A DNA stretch of 64,000 nucleotides from contig OX044363.1 of assembly GCA_943846685.1 (NCBI GenBank), positions 1,220,001 through 1,284,000 of the forward strand, written 5' to 3'. This stretch comes from an uncultured Pseudomonadales bacterium. Its GTDB lineage: Bacteria; Pseudomonadota; Gammaproteobacteria; Pseudomonadales; Porticoccaceae. The position numbers and the translations under genes were made by a program. Below, in pieces: positions 26,354 through 35,941 of the stretch (positions within the stretch are counted from its first letter, which is position 1; the number at the start of each line of letters is the position of its first letter). The notes under the pieces are model-generated. The model did no database searches and had not been told where the DNA came from. It saw only the letters and a list, made by a program, of their open reading frames with translations.

Positions 26354-26400
26354 CTTTGGCTCAAGCTGTATTTCATGATTCACTCACAAATAGGCGTTTC

Positions 26401-26419
26401 TTATCGATAAAATCGATTA
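26401..26419. promoter_or_regulatory. Palindromic operator candidate between lysR-type gene and cysC
   Basis: TTATCGATAAAATCGATTA is a near-perfect dyad (7 of 8 bp arms, 3-base centre) in the divergent intergenic region, fitting the T-N11-A pattern recognised by LysR-type regulators. Confidence 0.4.
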
Positions 26420-26501
26420 TTGAAATCATAATATCCTGTTTTACTTGTTAATGGAAAGTCTCTACTATCGCGCCATTAATTTACCGGATCAGGGAACAAG
26501 C

Positions 26502-27116
26502 ATGGCAGAGCAAAAAGCAACAAATGTGCATTGGCACGATGGTGATATTTCAACTGAAGATCGCGGTGCACTTTTAGGCCAACGCGGCGCTACCCTTTGG
26601 TTTACCGGTTTATCTGGCAGTGGTAAAAGCACTGTGGCTGTTGCACTGGAGCAGGCCTTATTCAATCGCGGCAAGCTTAGCTATCGTTTAGATGGCGACA
26701 ATGTTCGTCTCGGTATCAACAAAAATCTGGGTTTCTCTGCAGAAGACCGCACCGAGAATATCCGTCGTATTGGTGAAATCGCCAAGCTGTTTGTTGATTC
26801 TGGTGTTATGGCGCTTTCTAGCTTTATTAGTCCCTACCGCGACGACCGCGATCAGGTTCGTGCACTGCACGACGATTCTGGTTTTGCCTTTATTGAAGTA
26901 TTTATCGATTGCTCACTGGCTGCGGCTGAAGAGCGTGATCCCAAGGGTCTGTATAAGAAAGCCCGCGCTGGTGAAATAAAGAACTTCACTGGTATTGATG
27001 ACCCCTATGAGGAGCCATTAAAGCCAGAGATTCATCTGCACACAGATAAGATGACCCTCGAAGAAGAAGTGGAGATTATTATCTCTTACCTCGAAAAGAA
27101 CGGTTTTATTGCTTAG
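26502..27116 (+). CDS. cysC: Adenylylsulfate kinase CysC
   Basis: Phosphorylates APS to PAPS, the activated sulfate used for reductive assimilation and by sulfotransferases. It has 204 residues from the ATG at 26502, which has an AGGGA site; the frame is open 57 bases further upstream but without support. P-loop GLSGSGKST (about 35-43), [32 protein letters not shown] and the lid region [19 protein letters not shown] are all conserved. It is followed by sat, whose product makes its substrate. PAPS from this pair would also supply the TPR-sulfotransferase at 14.4 kb. Confidence 0.95.
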   Translation: MAEQKATNVHWHDGDISTEDRGALLGQRGATLWFTGLSGSGKSTVAVALEQALFNRGKLSYRLDGDNVRLGINKNLGFSAEDRTENIRRIGEIAKLFVDSGVMALSSFISPYRDDRDQVRALHDDSGFAFIEVFIDCSLAAAEERDPKGLYKKARAGEIKNFTGIDDPYEEPLKPEIHLHTDKMTLEEEVEIIISYLEKNGFIA

Positions 27117-27205
27117 GTCTGTTTTTTGTCTGCCACGCTTTTATGTTCGGCAAACAGGACTAAACTACTTTAAAAATTTACTGATATATTGATGGAGATA
27201 CACCT

Positions 27206-28396
27206 TTGATTAAGCCCCATGGCTCTGAAGTTTTAAACCCACTTTTAGTGGAAGACGCGCAATTACACCAGCAACTGTTAGCGGAAGCAGAGACTCTGCC
27301 TTCACTGTTACTCAACTCAGCGGCTGCGGCCAATGCTGTTATGTTGGGTGCCGGTTACTTTAACCCTTTAAGCGGTTATATGAATTTGGCTGATGCACTG
27401 AGCGTTTCTGAAAACCTGCACACGTCAGAGGGTCTGTTCTGGCCTGTTCCTGTTCTCAACTTGGTTGAAGATGTCACTGAGATTGCCGGTGCTTCTCGTA
27501 TTGCCCTGCGCGATCCCAACACTGAGGGCAACCCGGTGATGGCGATTATGGATGTGGCTGCAATTGAGTCGGTCAGCGACGAGCAAGTCCAGTCTATGGC
27601 GCAGGAAATATTTGGTACTGTTGATCCTGAGCATCCTGGTGTTGCTACTTTTACTAACCTGGGTCGCAATGTGGTTTCTGGTGATATTCAGGTATTGAGT
27701 CTGAGCTACTTCCAGGCTGACTTCCCGGATACTTTCCGTACTGCGGTTGAGATTCGCAACGAGATTGCCGAGCGCGGTTGGAATAAAGTTGTTGCCTTCC
27801 AGACTCGTAACCCTATGCACCGTGCTCACGAAGAGCTGTGTCATATGGCTATGGAGCGTTTGGACGCTGATGGTATCGTTGTTCATATGCTGCTGGGCAA
27901 GCTTAAGAAGGGCGATATCCCTGCCTCTGTGCGCGATGACTGCATCCGTAAGATGGTTGAGCTGTACTTCCCTGAGAACACTGTGATGGTCACCGGCTAC
28001 GGTTTCGATATGCTCTATGCTGGCCCACGTGAAGCGGTACTGCACGCGGTATTCCGTCAGAATATGGGTTGTACTCACCTGATTGTTGGTCGTGACCACG
28101 CTGGTGTTGGCGACTATTATGGTGCTTTCGATGCTCAGACTATCTTTGCCGATAAGGTACCTGCCGGTTCACTGGATATCGAAATCTTCAATGCTGACCA
28201 CACCGCTTATTCTAAGAAGCTTGATCGTGTTGTGATGATGAACGAAGCTGAAGGTCACACTAAAGAAGACTTTATCCTGCTGTCTGGTACTAAGGTTCGT
28301 CAGATGTTGGGTGAAGGCATTGCGCCACCACCTGAGTTCTCACGCCCGGAAGTCGCTCAGATTTTGATGGATTTTTATCAGCTAGAAAACGCTTAA
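27206..28396 (+). CDS. sat: Sulfate adenylyltransferase (homo-oligomeric Sat type)
   Basis: Forms APS from ATP and sulfate. The 396-residue protein is of the Sat/fungal-type family rather than the CysD/CysN pair common in enterics. Motifs: FQTRNPMHRAHEEL with the HRAH nucleotide-binding signature (about 200-213), VGRDHAGVGDYYG (about 293-305) and the ending SGTKVRQMLGEGIAPPPEFS. The start is a TTG with GGAG nine bases upstream. No C-terminal kinase domain is present; that role is filled by the separate cysC just upstream. A strong terminator follows. Confidence 0.95.
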   Translation: MIKPHGSEVLNPLLVEDAQLHQQLLAEAETLPSLLLNSAAAANAVMLGAGYFNPLSGYMNLADALSVSENLHTSEGLFWPVPVLNLVEDVTEIAGASRIALRDPNTEGNPVMAIMDVAAIESVSDEQVQSMAQEIFGTVDPEHPGVATFTNLGRNVVSGDIQVLSLSYFQADFPDTFRTAVEIRNEIAERGWNKVVAFQTRNPMHRAHEELCHMAMERLDADGIVVHMLLGKLKKGDIPASVRDDCIRKMVELYFPENTVMVTGYGFDMLYAGPREAVLHAVFRQNMGCTHLIVGRDHAGVGDYYGAFDAQTIFADKVPAGSLDIEIFNADHTAYSKKLDRVVMMNEAEGHTKEDFILLSGTKVRQMLGEGIAPPPEFSRPEVAQILMDFYQLENA

Positions 28397-28416
28397 TTTT
28401 ATTTGGCGTTAAAAGA

Positions 28417-28446
28417 AAACCCCGCTATTTATAGCGGGGTTTTTTG
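28417..28446 (+). terminator. Intrinsic terminator after sat
   Basis: AAACCCCGCTAT and ATAGCGGGGTTT pair perfectly (12 bp) with a TT loop inside an A/T-flanked stem and a T tract. Confidence 0.85.
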
Positions 28447-28462
28447 TTTGAGGCTATTTAAT

Positions 28463-29206
28463 TTAGCTGTTAGGTTCTGAAAAGCAAGATACTTCCTGTT
28501 GCTCTGCCTTTATCAGTTCAAAGTACTCGTAATATTTTTTCTGCGTGCAGTAATTGTAGGCAAGCGCCTCGACTGCGGCTTTAAAATCTTCGCTTTCCTC
28601 ACCCAACACATCTCTTGCCAGTTTCATAACCAGAGTCAGGGCCGCTTCCTCTTCAGGCCAGTTTTCTGTCAAACCCTCCAGTGCATAAAGCTGCTTATAA
28701 CGCTCCATTAGCTGGTAGGCATCATTTTTAGTGTTTTTCTCAATCTCAATAAATTCTTTTAAGAGAGGTATAGCAGGGGCGTAACTCTCGGTGAAAATCA
28801 GATATTTATAGTAGTAATCACGCGCACTGTTGGTGGTGAAGTGAGTTTTGCCAAGCACTTCAGTGGACAACCTATAAGCATTTTCTATCTGGCTGTTATC
28901 CGGATTGAAAACATGCATTTTTTCATAGCTTTGATTAATATTCCTGAGGATAAAAATACAGGTTAGAGCGCGCTCGGAATAGAGGGCGACACATTGAGGC
29001 AGCGCTTTTTGGCTGCGCTTTATAACGGTCTTCCAGCGTTTTCGATTGAGATCTTTATCGATTTTAAGAATGGTCTTTTCAAATTTTCTCTCTGACCATA
29101 CTTTTGCTTCAGACGGAGAAGACAGACCCATCGCAAGCAGCGAGAGCAGGGCGGTTAATAGTACGAATTTTAGATATGAACGATTTGGATAGATTGACAG
29201 GTCCAT
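28463..29206 (-). CDS. Secreted TPR-like hypothetical protein
   Basis: 247-residue protein with a signal peptide (hydrophobic LKFVLLTALLSLLAMGLSS, cleavage near SEA-KVW) and an all-helical body that looks like degenerate tetratricopeptide repeats (for example SARDYYYKYLIFTESYAPAI, AVEALAYNYCTQKKYYEYFE). Two or three Cys residues are present in the body. I do not recognise a family beyond TPR-like. It is probably periplasmic. It lies convergent to cysC-sat and is separated from the SDR gene upstream by about 100 bp, so it may be transcribed with that group or alone. Confidence 0.7.
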   Translation of the reverse strand: MDLSIYPNRSYLKFVLLTALLSLLAMGLSSPSEAKVWSERKFEKTILKIDKDLNRKRWKTVIKRSQKALPQCVALYSERALTCIFILRNINQSYEKMHVFNPDNSQIENAYRLSTEVLGKTHFTTNSARDYYYKYLIFTESYAPAIPLLKEFIEIEKNTKNDAYQLMERYKQLYALEGLTENWPEEEAALTLVMKLARDVLGEESEDFKAAVEALAYNYCTQKKYYEYFELIKAEQQEVSCFSEPNS

Positions 29207-29310
29207 GGTTTAGCCCCCCAACTAAATACACCATGTTTTAAAGTATAGATGATGAATTTTAACTTGCAGGAGAATATGTTCTGTTGAGTTGAGCTATGTC
29301 GACCTTGAGT

Positions 29311-30090
29311 TTAAATTGTCAGGCCTCCATCGACCACAATACATTCGCCATTGGTGTAGGTAGAGGCATCTGATACCAGGTAGAGAACCGTGCCAGCCAT
29401 CTCGTTGGGTTCTGCATGGCGTTTCATTGGAATGGTTTGCATGGCTGCGTTATACATTTCTTTATTGGCAAATAGCGCGCCGGCAAATTGAGTTTTGGTC
29501 ATGCCGGGCAGTAGGGCATTGACGCGAATACCAAATTCGCCGCACTCTTTGGCAAAGGCTTTGGTCATATTTACTACAGCGGCTTTGGTAATGGAGTAGA
29601 TGCCCTGTGCCATACCCGGCTGCAGTGCATTGACCGAGGCGGTATTTACAATTGCGCCACCGCCGTTTTCACGCATTAGCTTGCCGGCTTCGACTGACAT
29701 AAAAAAGTAGCCGCGAATATTTACATCGACCGTTTTTGTATAGGCGCCGAGGTCGGTATCGAGAATATGGCCGAAATAAGGGTTGGTCGCGGCGTTGTTC
29801 ACCAGAATATCCAGCCGGCCAAATTTCTCTTTGATAAAGGCAAAGGTCTCTTCAATTTGTGCCATATTGCCAACATGGCAGGGCAGTGCTTCGGCGCTGC
29901 CACCGGCACTAATGATGGCATCGGCAACCAACTGACAGCCATCAATTTTGCGGCTGGAGACAATCACATGAGCGCCTTGTTCGGCGAGTAATTTGGCGAT
30001 AGCTTCGCCGATACCGCGGCTGGCACCGGTGACTAGGGCAATCTTGCCGCTCAGATCAAATAGGGTTGTAGTGCTTGGGTTTTTAGCCAC
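29311..30090 (-). CDS. Short-chain dehydrogenase/reductase
   Basis: 259-residue classical SDR. The NAD(P)-binding TGASRGIGEAIA (about 20-31) is followed by NNAATNP, the catalytic Ser in NTASVNALQPG, the catalytic YSITKAA (Tyr/Lys) and the C-terminal GECIVVDGGLTI. The length is normal. Closest in style to 3-oxoacyl/2-hydroxy reductases with broad substrate range. It is the last gene of a minus-strand group with an enoyl-CoA hydratase, two GST-like genes and a sulfatase, suggesting oxidation of a beta-hydroxy intermediate in an unknown catabolic route. Confidence 0.88.
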   Translation of the reverse strand: MAKNPSTTTLFDLSGKIALVTGASRGIGEAIAKLLAEQGAHVIVSSRKIDGCQLVADAIISAGGSAEALPCHVGNMAQIEETFAFIKEKFGRLDILVNNAATNPYFGHILDTDLGAYTKTVDVNIRGYFFMSVEAGKLMRENGGGAIVNTASVNALQPGMAQGIYSITKAAVVNMTKAFAKECGEFGIRVNALLPGMTKTQFAGALFANKEMYNAAMQTIPMKRHAEPNEMAGTVLYLVSDASTYTNGECIVVDGGLTI

Positions 30091-30167
30091 GGATATTTCT
30101 CCAATAAATTTTTAAGCAAATAGTTTTAAGCATTTATTTTTAAGAGCTTAGTTTTAAGCACTTAGTT

Positions 30168-30854
30168 TTAAATGGGGCCTGAAAGTTCGTTCAGCAATCG
30201 CTGTATTTGCGGGCGCATATCATTGCGAATACTGGTGTAGATGGCGCGATCTTTTGTCGCCAGCATCTGGGCCAAGTTAAAGGCCGATATCTGCAACTGA
30301 TCCGCTGGATGAATGCTGTCGACAATATTGAGCGCTTCGGCTTCTATACCCGTGTAGGCAATGCCGGTAAGCAGCATGTTTTTTAGTGCCTGCGGGTTGG
30401 GTAGCAAGCTGACCATGCTTAGAGTAACCGGTGTAAATGGAAGTGGAATATTCACCTCTGGAAAGCAGAAGCGACCGCGGTCTTCACGCATCAATCTAAA
30501 GTCTGCAGCCGACGCGAGAATCGCACCGCCGGCATAGGCATTGCCATTAATACAGGCGATGGTGGGAATATTGAGCAGCGCAAAGCGCAGCAGCATATGG
30601 TGAAACGCCTGCATAAAATCCGCTTGTCCCTGCGCTGACTGTTCGCTCAGCCAGGCTAAATTAATCCCGGTACTAAAAGTCTTTTCATCTTCGCAGGTGA
30701 TAATCAGCGCGCTGTTGCCCTTATAACTTTCAACTGTATCAAAGGCGGCGATATATTCGTCCATCACCTCGGTAGTAAAGGTATTATCATTGGCGGCATT
30801 GGTCAGCGTTAATATATGGATGCCATCTCTGAGGCTTAGATTCATTGTCGACAT
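30168..30854 (-). CDS. Enoyl-CoA hydratase/isomerase family protein
   Basis: 228-residue crotonase-fold protein. The oxyanion-hole region is visible as ACINGNAYAGGAILASAADF (about 93-112) and FSTGINLAWLSEQ. It is shorter than typical hydratases (about 260), so the C-terminal helical part is reduced. At the general-acid position of the ECH family I see CFPEVNIPLPF, which carries a Glu, more like isomerase/hydratase members such as plant Delta3-Delta2-enoyl-CoA isomerases. It sits 21 bp downstream of the GST gene, in one operon. Confidence 0.82.
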   Translation of the reverse strand: MSTMNLSLRDGIHILTLTNAANDNTFTTEVMDEYIAAFDTVESYKGNSALIITCEDEKTFSTGINLAWLSEQSAQGQADFMQAFHHMLLRFALLNIPTIACINGNAYAGGAILASAADFRLMREDRGRFCFPEVNIPLPFTPVTLSMVSLLPNPQALKNMLLTGIAYTGIEAEALNIVDSIHPADQLQISAFNLAQMLATKDRAIYTSIRNDMRPQIQRLLNELSGPI

Positions 30855-30875
30855 AGGGTTTTTCTCAACTCTTAT

Positions 30876-31559
30876 TTATGTTTGAACAGAATTGCGTGCT
30901 TTGTTAATAAATTCTTCAGCAGCTTTTTCATTCTCAATCAGGCTCTCCATGCTGACCGGCACCTGTACTCCTTTGCGCATCGCCGGTATCTCGGTGATTG
31001 CCCCTAGCCAGCGGTCGAGATTTTCCAGTCCGTCGCGAGAAACCCCCGACCATTTATAGGTGCGGACCCAACACCAGTTGGCGATATCGGCAATAGAGAA
31101 ATCATCAGCCAGCCATTCGTTATCCGCTAAGTGAGTATCCAACACTTCAAACAGCCGCCGGCATTCATTTTGATAGCGGCTGATCGCCGTGGGGATTTTC
31201 TCTGGCAGGTAACGATAAAAAACATTGGCCTGTCCCATCATTGGACCCACGCCGCCGATCTGAAACATCAGCCACTGGAGAACTTTCGAGCGGCCATTGA
31301 TATCGCTAGGCAACAGTTTTCCGGTTAGCTCGGCAAGATAAATCATAATCGCGGCGGATTCAAAAACCGCAAAGTTATTATTGTCTCGATCAATAATTGC
31401 CGGAATACGTCCATTGGGGTTTATTGCCCGAAACTCTGACTTATGCTGGTCACCACTGCTGATATCAACCAGATGCACCTCGTAGGGCAGTTCCATGGCC
31501 TCGAGCGTACAGGAGGCCTTGTGACCATTCGGGGTCGGCGCTGTATAGAGTTCTATCAT
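30876..31559 (-). CDS. Glutathione S-transferase (YghU/Ure2p-like)
   Basis: 227-residue GST: N-terminal thioredoxin-like domain with [20 protein letters not shown] (about 2-21) and the glutathione-binding [21 protein letters not shown]-terminal all-helical domain with [17 protein letters not shown]. The Ser/Asn-type active site (TPNGHK) matches nucleophilic glutathione transferases related to YghU/YfcG, which have disulfide-reductase activity. The ATG overlaps the stop of the second GST by 4 bp, so they are co-translated. Confidence 0.88.
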   Translation of the reverse strand: MIELYTAPTPNGHKASCTLEAMELPYEVHLVDISSGDQHKSEFRAINPNGRIPAIIDRDNNNFAVFESAAIMIYLAELTGKLLPSDINGRSKVLQWLMFQIGGVGPMMGQANVFYRYLPEKIPTAISRYQNECRRLFEVLDTHLADNEWLADDFSIADIANWCWVRTYKWSGVSRDGLENLDRWLGAITEIPAMRKGVQVPVSMESLIENEKAAEEFINKARNSVQT

Positions 31560-32749
31560 TGCGGCTGCGCTCCTTGCAGGTTAATTGTTTCTGCGCCCCA
31601 AACCTCAAGGTTATTGGCTCTTTCAATACGTCGGTTAGCCTTTAAGGTTAGTAGAGTATCCAGACCCATGGGGGCGAAAAACTTGATACAGGCTGCGCGG
31701 CTCTCCTGGTCTAGTGCATCGTAAGCATCGCTAATACGCTGAATAAGCGTTAGCCGGTAGGGTTTATTGACACCGCTGCAGAGAATATCGCGGAATTGAA
31801 ATTCTATTCTGCCAATTGTCTGTTGATGAGGTTTTTCGGTTACCGTGGCGCCAGTTTCTATTTCGGGGTGTTCGGCTAGCCAGCGGTTAGTGGCGTTGAC
31901 AGTTTCCTCTAGCTCGGGAATATAGTCGCGGGCTACTAGGCTTAAAATATCGATAAGGGTTTGCGGAATTTGATCGTCTGGAAAATAGTTTTGATTGTGT
32001 TCCCGATACTCCCCATATTCGGGCATATCGGTATTTTCGGCACTCATCCGTTCGGTCCAGCGAAATAGCCGCGGCGCCTTTTGTTTCATCAGCTGGCTGG
32101 GATAAATATCTCTGGCCAGATGAGCGTAAAGCGGGGCATAAAGTCCGTAGTCAGCGATTGAAGGCAGGCCTCCGAGCATATAGGGATGGTCGAGTAAATG
32201 TTTTTGCAGCAGCTCCAGTAACTCCAAATACTGCTCTTCAATAGCCGGAATACTCTGATCATTAATCCCCAGCGGTGGCAGATAACCCTGCATGGGCGCC
32301 ATCGCCTGTGCGGCTACTGCCTGAGTGACCTCTATGCCGGCTGCTGGTGCCGCACAGTCTCCGAACTCGGCCTGCAAAAGAGCCTTGTTTTGTTCAAAGT
32401 AATTCCAGCGGTAATGCATAGCTGGCCTTAATAGACCCTCGGCACCAAATAGATCCAGTATCAGTGCGCTAAGCAATACTATGGGGCTCTCCGGATAGAC
32501 TGAAAACCGCTTTTGATCACTCTGCTCAAAGTGGTTAATAATCGCCAGACTATCTTGAACTATATCGCCGTTGCCAAGTTCAACCACAGGAATAACCAAG
32601 CGTTGTACCTGCGGAAAAATCTCTGCGGCAAAACGTGGATCGCCGGGCATACGTTCATCGAAAGGAATATGCTGTTTGCGCAGATAGGCGCGAGCTCTTC
32701 CGGTATAGAGGGACATGGGTGTGCCATATAAAATAATTGATTCACTCAT
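31556..32749 (-). CDS. Large GST-like protein with C-terminal extension
   Basis: 397-residue protein. The first ~85 residues are a GST N-terminal domain ([39 protein letters not shown]), then an all-helical GST C-terminal domain ([20 protein letters not shown] at about 185-204). Residues from about 260 on form an extra segment found in a subset of GST-like proteins from marine bacteria; it includes [20 protein letters not shown] and a C-terminal [15 protein letters not shown]. Active-site Ser/Cys is not obvious: PMSLYTGR is in its place. It is first of the GST-GST-ECH-SDR run, 32 bp after the sulfatase. Function unknown. Confidence 0.75.
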   Translation of the reverse strand: MSESIILYGTPMSLYTGRARAYLRKQHIPFDERMPGDPRFAAEIFPQVQRLVIPVVELGNGDIVQDSLAIINHFEQSDQKRFSVYPESPIVLLSALILDLFGAEGLLRPAMHYRWNYFEQNKALLQAEFGDCAAPAAGIEVTQAVAAQAMAPMQGYLPPLGINDQSIPAIEEQYLELLELLQKHLLDHPYMLGGLPSIADYGLYAPLYAHLARDIYPSQLMKQKAPRLFRWTERMSAENTDMPEYGEYREHNQNYFPDDQIPQTLIDILSLVARDYIPELEETVNATNRWLAEHPEIETGATVTEKPHQQTIGRIEFQFRDILCSGVNKPYRLTLIQRISDAYDALDQESRAACIKFFAPMGLDTLLTLKANRRIERANNLEVWGAETINLQGAQPQ

Positions 32750-32781
32750 AAAGTTCTCTTTAAGCTCTTCTTAAGTTTTCC

Positions 32782-34614
32782 TTAAGTTCTCTTTTTTCGA
32801 TAGAGAATATAAATAAACACTGCCATTAAGCCGATTAAAATAAAGCTTGCCAGTAAAAGGCTTGTCCAATTGGCAGCCATCATTTTGCGGACTGTATTGG
32901 CGTAAATCTGCTTCATATGATCGAAGTTTTTTGGGATTGGCAGTACGCCAAACTCTTTTTCATAAGCTTCGTAATCAAGCATTAATTCTGCAAATTTATG
33001 GTGTTCCTTTTCCCGCAAATCCAGTGTCTCGCCGGGATCTTTGGCAAGGTTGTAGAGACGCCAAATATTATCGCCCTGTGGTGGGGTATTGCGGGTGATC
33101 TTGTAATCGCCCTTAAATAGAGCGGAGTTGCCGGAGACTTCCATGCCGATGGGTTCATTGGGGCCATAGACTGCGCGCTGCGAGCCATTTAATAGTGGCA
33201 TAAGACTGCGTCCGGTAATGGCAACTTCTGGGGGATTCTGCGTATCCTCTGCCGCTTGAATATAATCAAGGCCAATATAGTCAAGAATAGTCGGTGTGAT
33301 ATCAGTAACCATAGAAAAGGCGTTGATAACTGATGGTTTTGTTGTTGATAAGTCCGGGATATTTGGGCCGGCAATAATAAGCGGAACGCGAATACCGCCC
33401 TCGCTGGCGTAGAACTTAAACAGGCCGCCCGGGGATGCTGTCGCGCTGGCCCATTCCGGCCCGATAAACCCCATGCTGCCTTTTTCCCCAAGAGTCTCAA
33501 TATTATGGTGGTAGCCATGAGTTGCCATCCATATTCTTGAGCTCAACCACTGATAGGGGTCGCTGGGTTCAGGGCCATTGTCCGAGGTGACTACAAATAG
33601 GGTGTTGTCCAATTCGCCCTGCTGCTCAAGGTAATCGACAAAGCGTCCTATATGTCGGTCCATTGCATCGAGCATTGCCGCCTGAACCGCCATTGAGCGG
33701 GCGTAGAGTTGTTTCTCTTTGCTATCGAGAGATTCCCAGTCTCTTGCGGTCTCAGGCATATAGGCCGGGGCTGATTCTCTTGGGATCAAACCCAGTTCCA
33801 CGGCTCGCTGCCAGCGCTGTTTTTGCAGGGTATGCCAGCCCTGATCATAGACGCCGTTGTAGAGGTCGGTTATTTCACGGGGTGCCTGAACTGGAATATG
33901 TATGGCCTGAAAGGCGATATAGGAAAAGAATGGTCTGCTCTTTATGCCCTGATCCACATAATCAATCATTCGGTCAATAATAAATTCTGATGAATAGAAG
34001 TTATCCGGCAGCTGGGCTGGTTTGCCATCCTCAAACCAGGGGGCGCTATCATAAAAGCCCATATAGGATTTTTGTTCCCAATTATCGGCACCGGAGGCAT
34101 CCAGAGCAAAGGAGCGGTCAAAGCCGTGGGCATTGGGTAGATCTTCAGGGCGTGAACCCAGATGCCACTTACCGCTAATATAAGTTTGATAGCCAACGGC
34201 TTTTAATCGGTCGGCCAGAGTTAAAACCCCCGGCTCAAGTGACAGGGAATAGCCGGGCTTATCTCTGTGTTCTGCCGGAATAATCTCCGGGATAGTGGCT
34301 ATTCCGGTGCGGTGATTATCAATGCCAGTCAGTAGCATGGCCCGAGAGGGCGCGCAGAGTGGTGAGCTGTGATGCTGAGTAAATTTCGCACCGCGATCGG
34401 CAAGAGCTTGAATGGTTGGCATTCGCGCTTCGCCACCAAAGGGGGCAAAGTCGGTGAGCCCTGCATCATCGACAACAATAACAACAATATTGGGGCGTTG
34501 ATCTGCGACGGCAGTGTCTGTTGCAAAGGCACAAAGCGTGACCAGCAGGGTCACAAATACTGCCAGTAAGGGGCAGTGAATGCTCTCTGTGTTGTGGGTA
34601 CTTTGCGTTAACAT
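32782..34614 (-). CDS. Arylsulfatase-type sulfatase, C-terminally membrane-anchored
   Basis: 610-residue S1-family sulfatase. A signal peptide/anchor lies at about 15-38; metal-binding VVIVVDDAG follows. The formylglycine signature is CAPSR (in HSSPLCAPSRAMLLTGI, about 82-98), which needs maturation by FGE or anSME encoded elsewhere. Other blocks: YISGKWHLGSR and SDNGPE. A C-terminal transmembrane helix (about 585-605, SLLLASFILIGLMAVFIYIL) followed by RKKRT would hold it at the inner membrane facing the periplasm. It heads the minus-strand group and is divergent to an OYE gene. It probably removes sulfate from an organic sulfate ester; the substrate is not known. Confidence 0.9.
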   Translation of the reverse strand: MLTQSTHNTESIHCPLLAVFVTLLVTLCAFATDTAVADQRPNIVVIVVDDAGLTDFAPFGGEARMPTIQALADRGAKFTQHHSSPLCAPSRAMLLTGIDNHRTGIATIPEIIPAEHRDKPGYSLSLEPGVLTLADRLKAVGYQTYISGKWHLGSRPEDLPNAHGFDRSFALDASGADNWEQKSYMGFYDSAPWFEDGKPAQLPDNFYSSEFIIDRMIDYVDQGIKSRPFFSYIAFQAIHIPVQAPREITDLYNGVYDQGWHTLQKQRWQRAVELGLIPRESAPAYMPETARDWESLDSKEKQLYARSMAVQAAMLDAMDRHIGRFVDYLEQQGELDNTLFVVTSDNGPEPSDPYQWLSSRIWMATHGYHHNIETLGEKGSMGFIGPEWASATASPGGLFKFYASEGGIRVPLIIAGPNIPDLSTTKPSVINAFSMVTDITPTILDYIGLDYIQAAEDTQNPPEVAITGRSLMPLLNGSQRAVYGPNEPIGMEVSGNSALFKGDYKITRNTPPQGDNIWRLYNLAKDPGETLDLREKEHHKFAELMLDYEAYEKEFGVLPIPKNFDHMKQIYANTVRKMMAANWTSLLLASFILIGLMAVFIYILYRKKRT

Positions 34615-34791
34615 AGTTCTTCTGCCTCGGAGTACGGTCTGTTATTTTATCGCCGCTTTTTCTGAGTTTGAATGAGTATAAGCAATTGGTGATTATATTG
34701 ACACAGTAAGTGCCAGATCATAAAGTTTCAGATATTAGAGTGCTTCAACTCCCAGTGAACTAAAAATACAATAATAAACTGCGATCTAACT

Positions 34792-35901
34792 ATGAGTAAT
34801 AACAGTCTTTTTCAATCTTTTTCCCTTGGCAATCTAAGCCTGAAAAACCGTATTGTAATGGCGCCGATGACGCGCAACTTTTCACCGAACAATAATATTC
34901 CCGGTGATAATGTGGTCGATTATTACCGTCGTCGTGCCCAGGGTGGAGTTGGATTGATTATTACTGAGGGAACCTGTGTCGACCATATTGGTGCCTGCTG
35001 TTATCCCGGCGTGCCTTACTTCTATGGAGAGGAGAGACTGGCCGGTTGGAAGAAGGTCGTTGATGCCGTTCACGAGGCCGGTGGAAAAATTGCCCCGCAA
35101 CTTTGGCATGTGGGTGCTATGCGCAAAGCGGGCACGCCACCGGAAGGGGATGCCCCCGGCTATTCTCCCTCGGGGATGAATATGCCCGGCAAGGTCAATC
35201 GCCATATTATGACTCAAGAGGATATAGATGATGTGGTGCAGGCCTTTGCTCAGGGTGCGGCCGATGCCCAGCGACTGGGTTTTGATGCCGTCGAACTGCA
35301 CGGTGCCCACGGCTATTTGATCGACCAATTTTTCTGGGAGGGCACCAATCAGCGGGAAGATGGCTATGGGGGTTCTCTGCAGAATCGCTCGCGCTTTGCG
35401 GTTGAAGTGATTAAAGCTACCCGTGCCGCGGTAGGGCCAGATTTCCCGATTATCTTGCGTTGGTCGCAGTGGAAGCAACAGGATTACACAGCCCGTCTGG
35501 CCGAGAGTCCTGAACAGCTCGAGGCTTTTTTAAAGCCCCTGAGTGATGCCGGTGTCGATATATTCCACTGCTCCCAGCGGCGTTTTTGGGAGCCAGAATT
35601 TTCTGGCAGTGATTTAAATCTGGCCGGTTGGGTTCGTAAGCTTACCGGTAAGCCCGCTATTACTGTTGGCAGTGTGGGTTTAAACGCTGACTTTATACCA
35701 GAGCCCGGCCAGAGAACATTCCGTGAAGCGGAGCCGGCCAGTCTTGAAGAATTACTGCGCCGTATGGAGGCCAATCAATTTGATCTGGTCGCTGTAGGTC
35801 GCGCATTGATCGCCAACCCAGGATGGGTTGATATGGTAGAGGCGGAACGTCTCGACGAGCTAAAGGCTTTCCGCAAAGAACATCTCGGAGAGTTAATTTA
35901 A
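34792..35901 (+). CDS. Old Yellow Enzyme-family NADH:flavin oxidoreductase
   Basis: 369-residue FMN-dependent TIM-barrel ene-reductase. N-terminal LGNLSLKNRIVMAPMTRNFS (about 10-29), the substrate-binding VELHGAHGYLIDQFFWEGTN (about 166-185, with HxxH) and the C-terminal phosphate-binding VAVGRALIANPGWVDMV are conserved. This group reduces alpha,beta-unsaturated carbonyls or related compounds. It starts a plus-strand SDR and ECH operon that runs divergent from the sulfatase. The upstream 170 bp between sulfatase and OYE holds both promoters; nothing specific was recognised there. Confidence 0.9.
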   Translation: MSNNSLFQSFSLGNLSLKNRIVMAPMTRNFSPNNNIPGDNVVDYYRRRAQGGVGLIITEGTCVDHIGACCYPGVPYFYGEERLAGWKKVVDAVHEAGGKIAPQLWHVGAMRKAGTPPEGDAPGYSPSGMNMPGKVNRHIMTQEDIDDVVQAFAQGAADAQRLGFDAVELHGAHGYLIDQFFWEGTNQREDGYGGSLQNRSRFAVEVIKATRAAVGPDFPIILRWSQWKQQDYTARLAESPEQLEAFLKPLSDAGVDIFHCSQRRFWEPEFSGSDLNLAGWVRKLTGKPAITVGSVGLNADFIPEPGQRTFREAEPASLEELLRRMEANQFDLVAVGRALIANPGWVDMVEAERLDELKAFRKEHLGELI

Positions 35902-35941
35902 ATTGAGCTGATAGTGCTTTAAAAATTGGGGGAGAGATCAA

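Noticed and set aside
29311..30090. FabG (3-oxoacyl-ACP reductase).
   Set aside because: SDR fold fits, but context is a catabolic group with no acp or fabD/fabH genes.
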